Assembly: GCF_030413595.1 (NCBI RefSeq) | Contig: NZ_CP129238.1 | Coordinates: 1,736,001-1,800,000 of the forward strand | Source: Planococcus liqunii | Lineage (GTDB): Bacteria; Bacillota; Bacilli; Bacillales_A; Planococcaceae | Reading direction: 5' to 3' | Length of the DNA: 64,000 nt | Shown: piece after piece, positions 62,941-64,000 of the stretch | Numbering within the stretch: position 1 is the first letter of the stretch | Layout: the number at the start of each line of letters is the position of its first letter | Position numbers and translations under genes: made by a program | Notes under the pieces: generated by a model | What the model was told of the DNA's origin: nothing | The model's database searches: none | Seen by the model: the letters and a program-made list of their open reading frames with translations, nothing else

Positions 62941-63856
62941 TTGGACCATCCCCTCCTATGAGTTGCAGGAAATAATCTTCAAGAGGCTGCTTTTTATGAA
63001 CAATAGACTCGATTGTCACTTGATTTTGAATCATTGATTGAATGATATCATTCTGTGAAAAATCATCATAAATATTAATAATGTTTTTATCTTCTCTGAC
63101 TCGGAAGTTCCGCACGTTCAATTTATTCTCCAACACGAAAGCTGCTTTAGGGTAATCTTTTACAACCAACTCTATATGATTGGTATGGGCATTGCGTATT
63201 TCCTCCATAGGGGCTTCTTTAATTAGTTTTCCTTTGCGGATGACACCGATTGTATCTGCAATCTGTTCAATTTCTGAAAGATTGTGGCTCGAAATAAGCA
63301 GCGTAATGCCATATTGCCGGCTGAGTTTCATAAACAAATCACGCAGTTCATGCATCCCTACAGGATCCAGTCCGTTGACCGGTTCATCCAAAATGAGGAT
63401 TTCTGGTTTTGTGATGACTGCACGCGCAAGACCAAGCCGCTGCTTCATCCCAAGGGAAAAGTCTTTAACAGGCTTATTTTCTACATTCACCAAATTAACA
63501 AGTGCCAGCGTCTCTGTAATTGCTTGTTTATCGTAATAGCCCATGTATTCACAATGAAGTTCCAAGTTTTTTCTTGCTGTGAGTTTTTCGAAAAAGACCG
63601 GATATTCGATAATGCTTCCCATTCTTTTTAACACTTCATAAGAAGTATCGTGTACTTTTTCCCCGAATACTTCTATTTCCCCGCCTGATGGCTGCACTAA
63701 ATTAGTAATCATTTTCATAATAGTTGTTTTTCCGGCGCCATTGGGACCTAAAAACCCATAAATTTCTCCGTACTTGATGTTCATGTCCACTCCAGAAACG
63801 ACTGCTTCGCCATTATAAGTCTTGGTCAGCTGATGCGTTCTAAGAATATAAGTCAT
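62924..63856 (-). CDS. ABC transporter ATP-binding protein (BcrA/lantibiotic type)
   Basis: This 310-residue ATPase has Walker A (GPNGAGKTT), Q-loop, signature FSLGMKQRLGLARAV, Walker B with catalytic Glu (LILDEPVNGLDP) and the H-loop His (LISSHNLSE). The C-terminal 90 residues form the extra domain common in BcrA-type subunits. ATG 63856 follows AGGAG at 8 bases. Such pairs usually protect against peptide antibiotics or export peptides and are often controlled by two-component systems; a fitting binding site lies upstream. Confidence 0.9.
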   Translation of the reverse strand: MTYILRTHQLTKTYNGEAVVSGVDMNIKYGEIYGFLGPNGAGKTTIMKMITNLVQPSGGEIEVFGEKVHDTSYEVLKRMGSIIEYPVFFEKLTARKNLELHCEYMGYYDKQAITETLALVNLVNVENKPVKDFSLGMKQRLGLARAVITKPEILILDEPVNGLDPVGMHELRDLFMKLSRQYGITLLISSHNLSEIEQIADTIGVIRKGKLIKEAPMEEIRNAHTNHIELVVKDYPKAAFVLENKLNVRNFRVREDKNIINIYDDFSQNDIIQSMIQNQVTIESIVHKKQPLEDYFLQLIGGDGPNAEFN

Positions 63857-63912
63857 ACTGAATTCTCCTCTCTTACTTCTTAGAACCACTTTACCAAAAG
63901 GTTCTGTCGCTT

Positions 63913-63943
63913 CACTTACTAAATCCTTACGAATTCCTTACGT
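63913..63943 (-). promoter_or_regulatory. Three direct repeats with 11-bp period upstream of ABC operon
   Basis: On the minus strand GTAAGGAATTC - GTAAGGATTTA - GTAAGTGAAGC: GTAAG repeats exactly every 11 bp (plus-strand CTTAC at 63915, 63926, 63937). One-turn spaced direct repeats are typical of OmpR-family response-regulator sites. Confidence 0.55.
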
Positions 63944-64000
63944 TTTGTCAGCTTTTAAATTTAACCGTAAATAAAGTCTTTTTAAAAGGAACACTAGTGA

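Overview
The window looks like a chromosome segment of a Planococcaceae member (Planococcus or Planomicrobium type, Bacillales). The evidence is Bacillus-like Shine-Dalgarno sites (AAAGGAGG), TTG/GTG starts, Rho-independent terminators after most core genes, and an order that matches the Bacillus subtilis ccdA - yneJ - yneK ... citB - yneP - yneQ - yneR - plsY - yneT - parE - parC region. All assignments come from reading the proteins by eye; no database was searched.

Core half (1 to about 24.7 kb). It opens with a heterodimeric ABC exporter whose first subunit is cut by the window edge. Next come cytochrome c maturation genes (ccdA, a CcdC-like gene) and a DUF2621 protein. A small DUF1659 / DUF2922 / YvrJ trio follows, then a SCO1 lipoprotein, mscL, a lytic transglycosylase, a GlsB/YmgE-type stress membrane protein and a nicotinamidase-like hydrolase. 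After a degenerate tyrosine recombinase and a DinB-like protein comes aconitase, then the yneP-yneQ and HesB-plsY pairs, yneT, and the topoisomerase IV genes parE-parC (4-nt overlap, clear sigma-A promoter). Small membrane, YoaS/YozG-like, lipoprotein and methyltransferase genes follow, plus the remains of a flavoprotein gene.

Accessory half (about 24.7 to 62 kb). This part is more AT-rich and holds unrelated small genes: DUF4275, a PLP enzyme / RidA / asparaginase operon with a YheO-like regulator, CPBP protease, APH-like kinase, ASCH, DUF4181, a TetR-quinone oxidoreductase-hydrolase-thioesterase operon, DUF1846, DUF3916, DUF3953, AraC/MFS, a 1632-residue DUF4132-type protein with a small partner, and cardiolipin synthase. 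Its most striking property is a family of about 14 dispersed repeats (here family B) between the gene groups. Each starts near TTTACATATCATGA, carries a different but always base-paired purine/pyrimidine hairpin, and ends near ACTTTTACGAACG. By eye all copies point the same way although the genes between them lie on both strands. A second family of 34-bp palindromes (family A, arms GAATGTAACTTAA / TTAAGTTACATTC) lies between individual genes. Together they cut the region into cassette-like units. No integrase of a known cassette system is visible in the window, so this stays a hypothesis. An IS3-family element, an IS30 relic and several broken genes (YCII, DUF4275, GNAT, asparaginase, flavoprotein) show that the region is in flux.

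The window ends with a two-gene ABC transporter on the minus strand. Upstream of it are three direct repeats with an 11-bp period that look like a response-regulator binding site.
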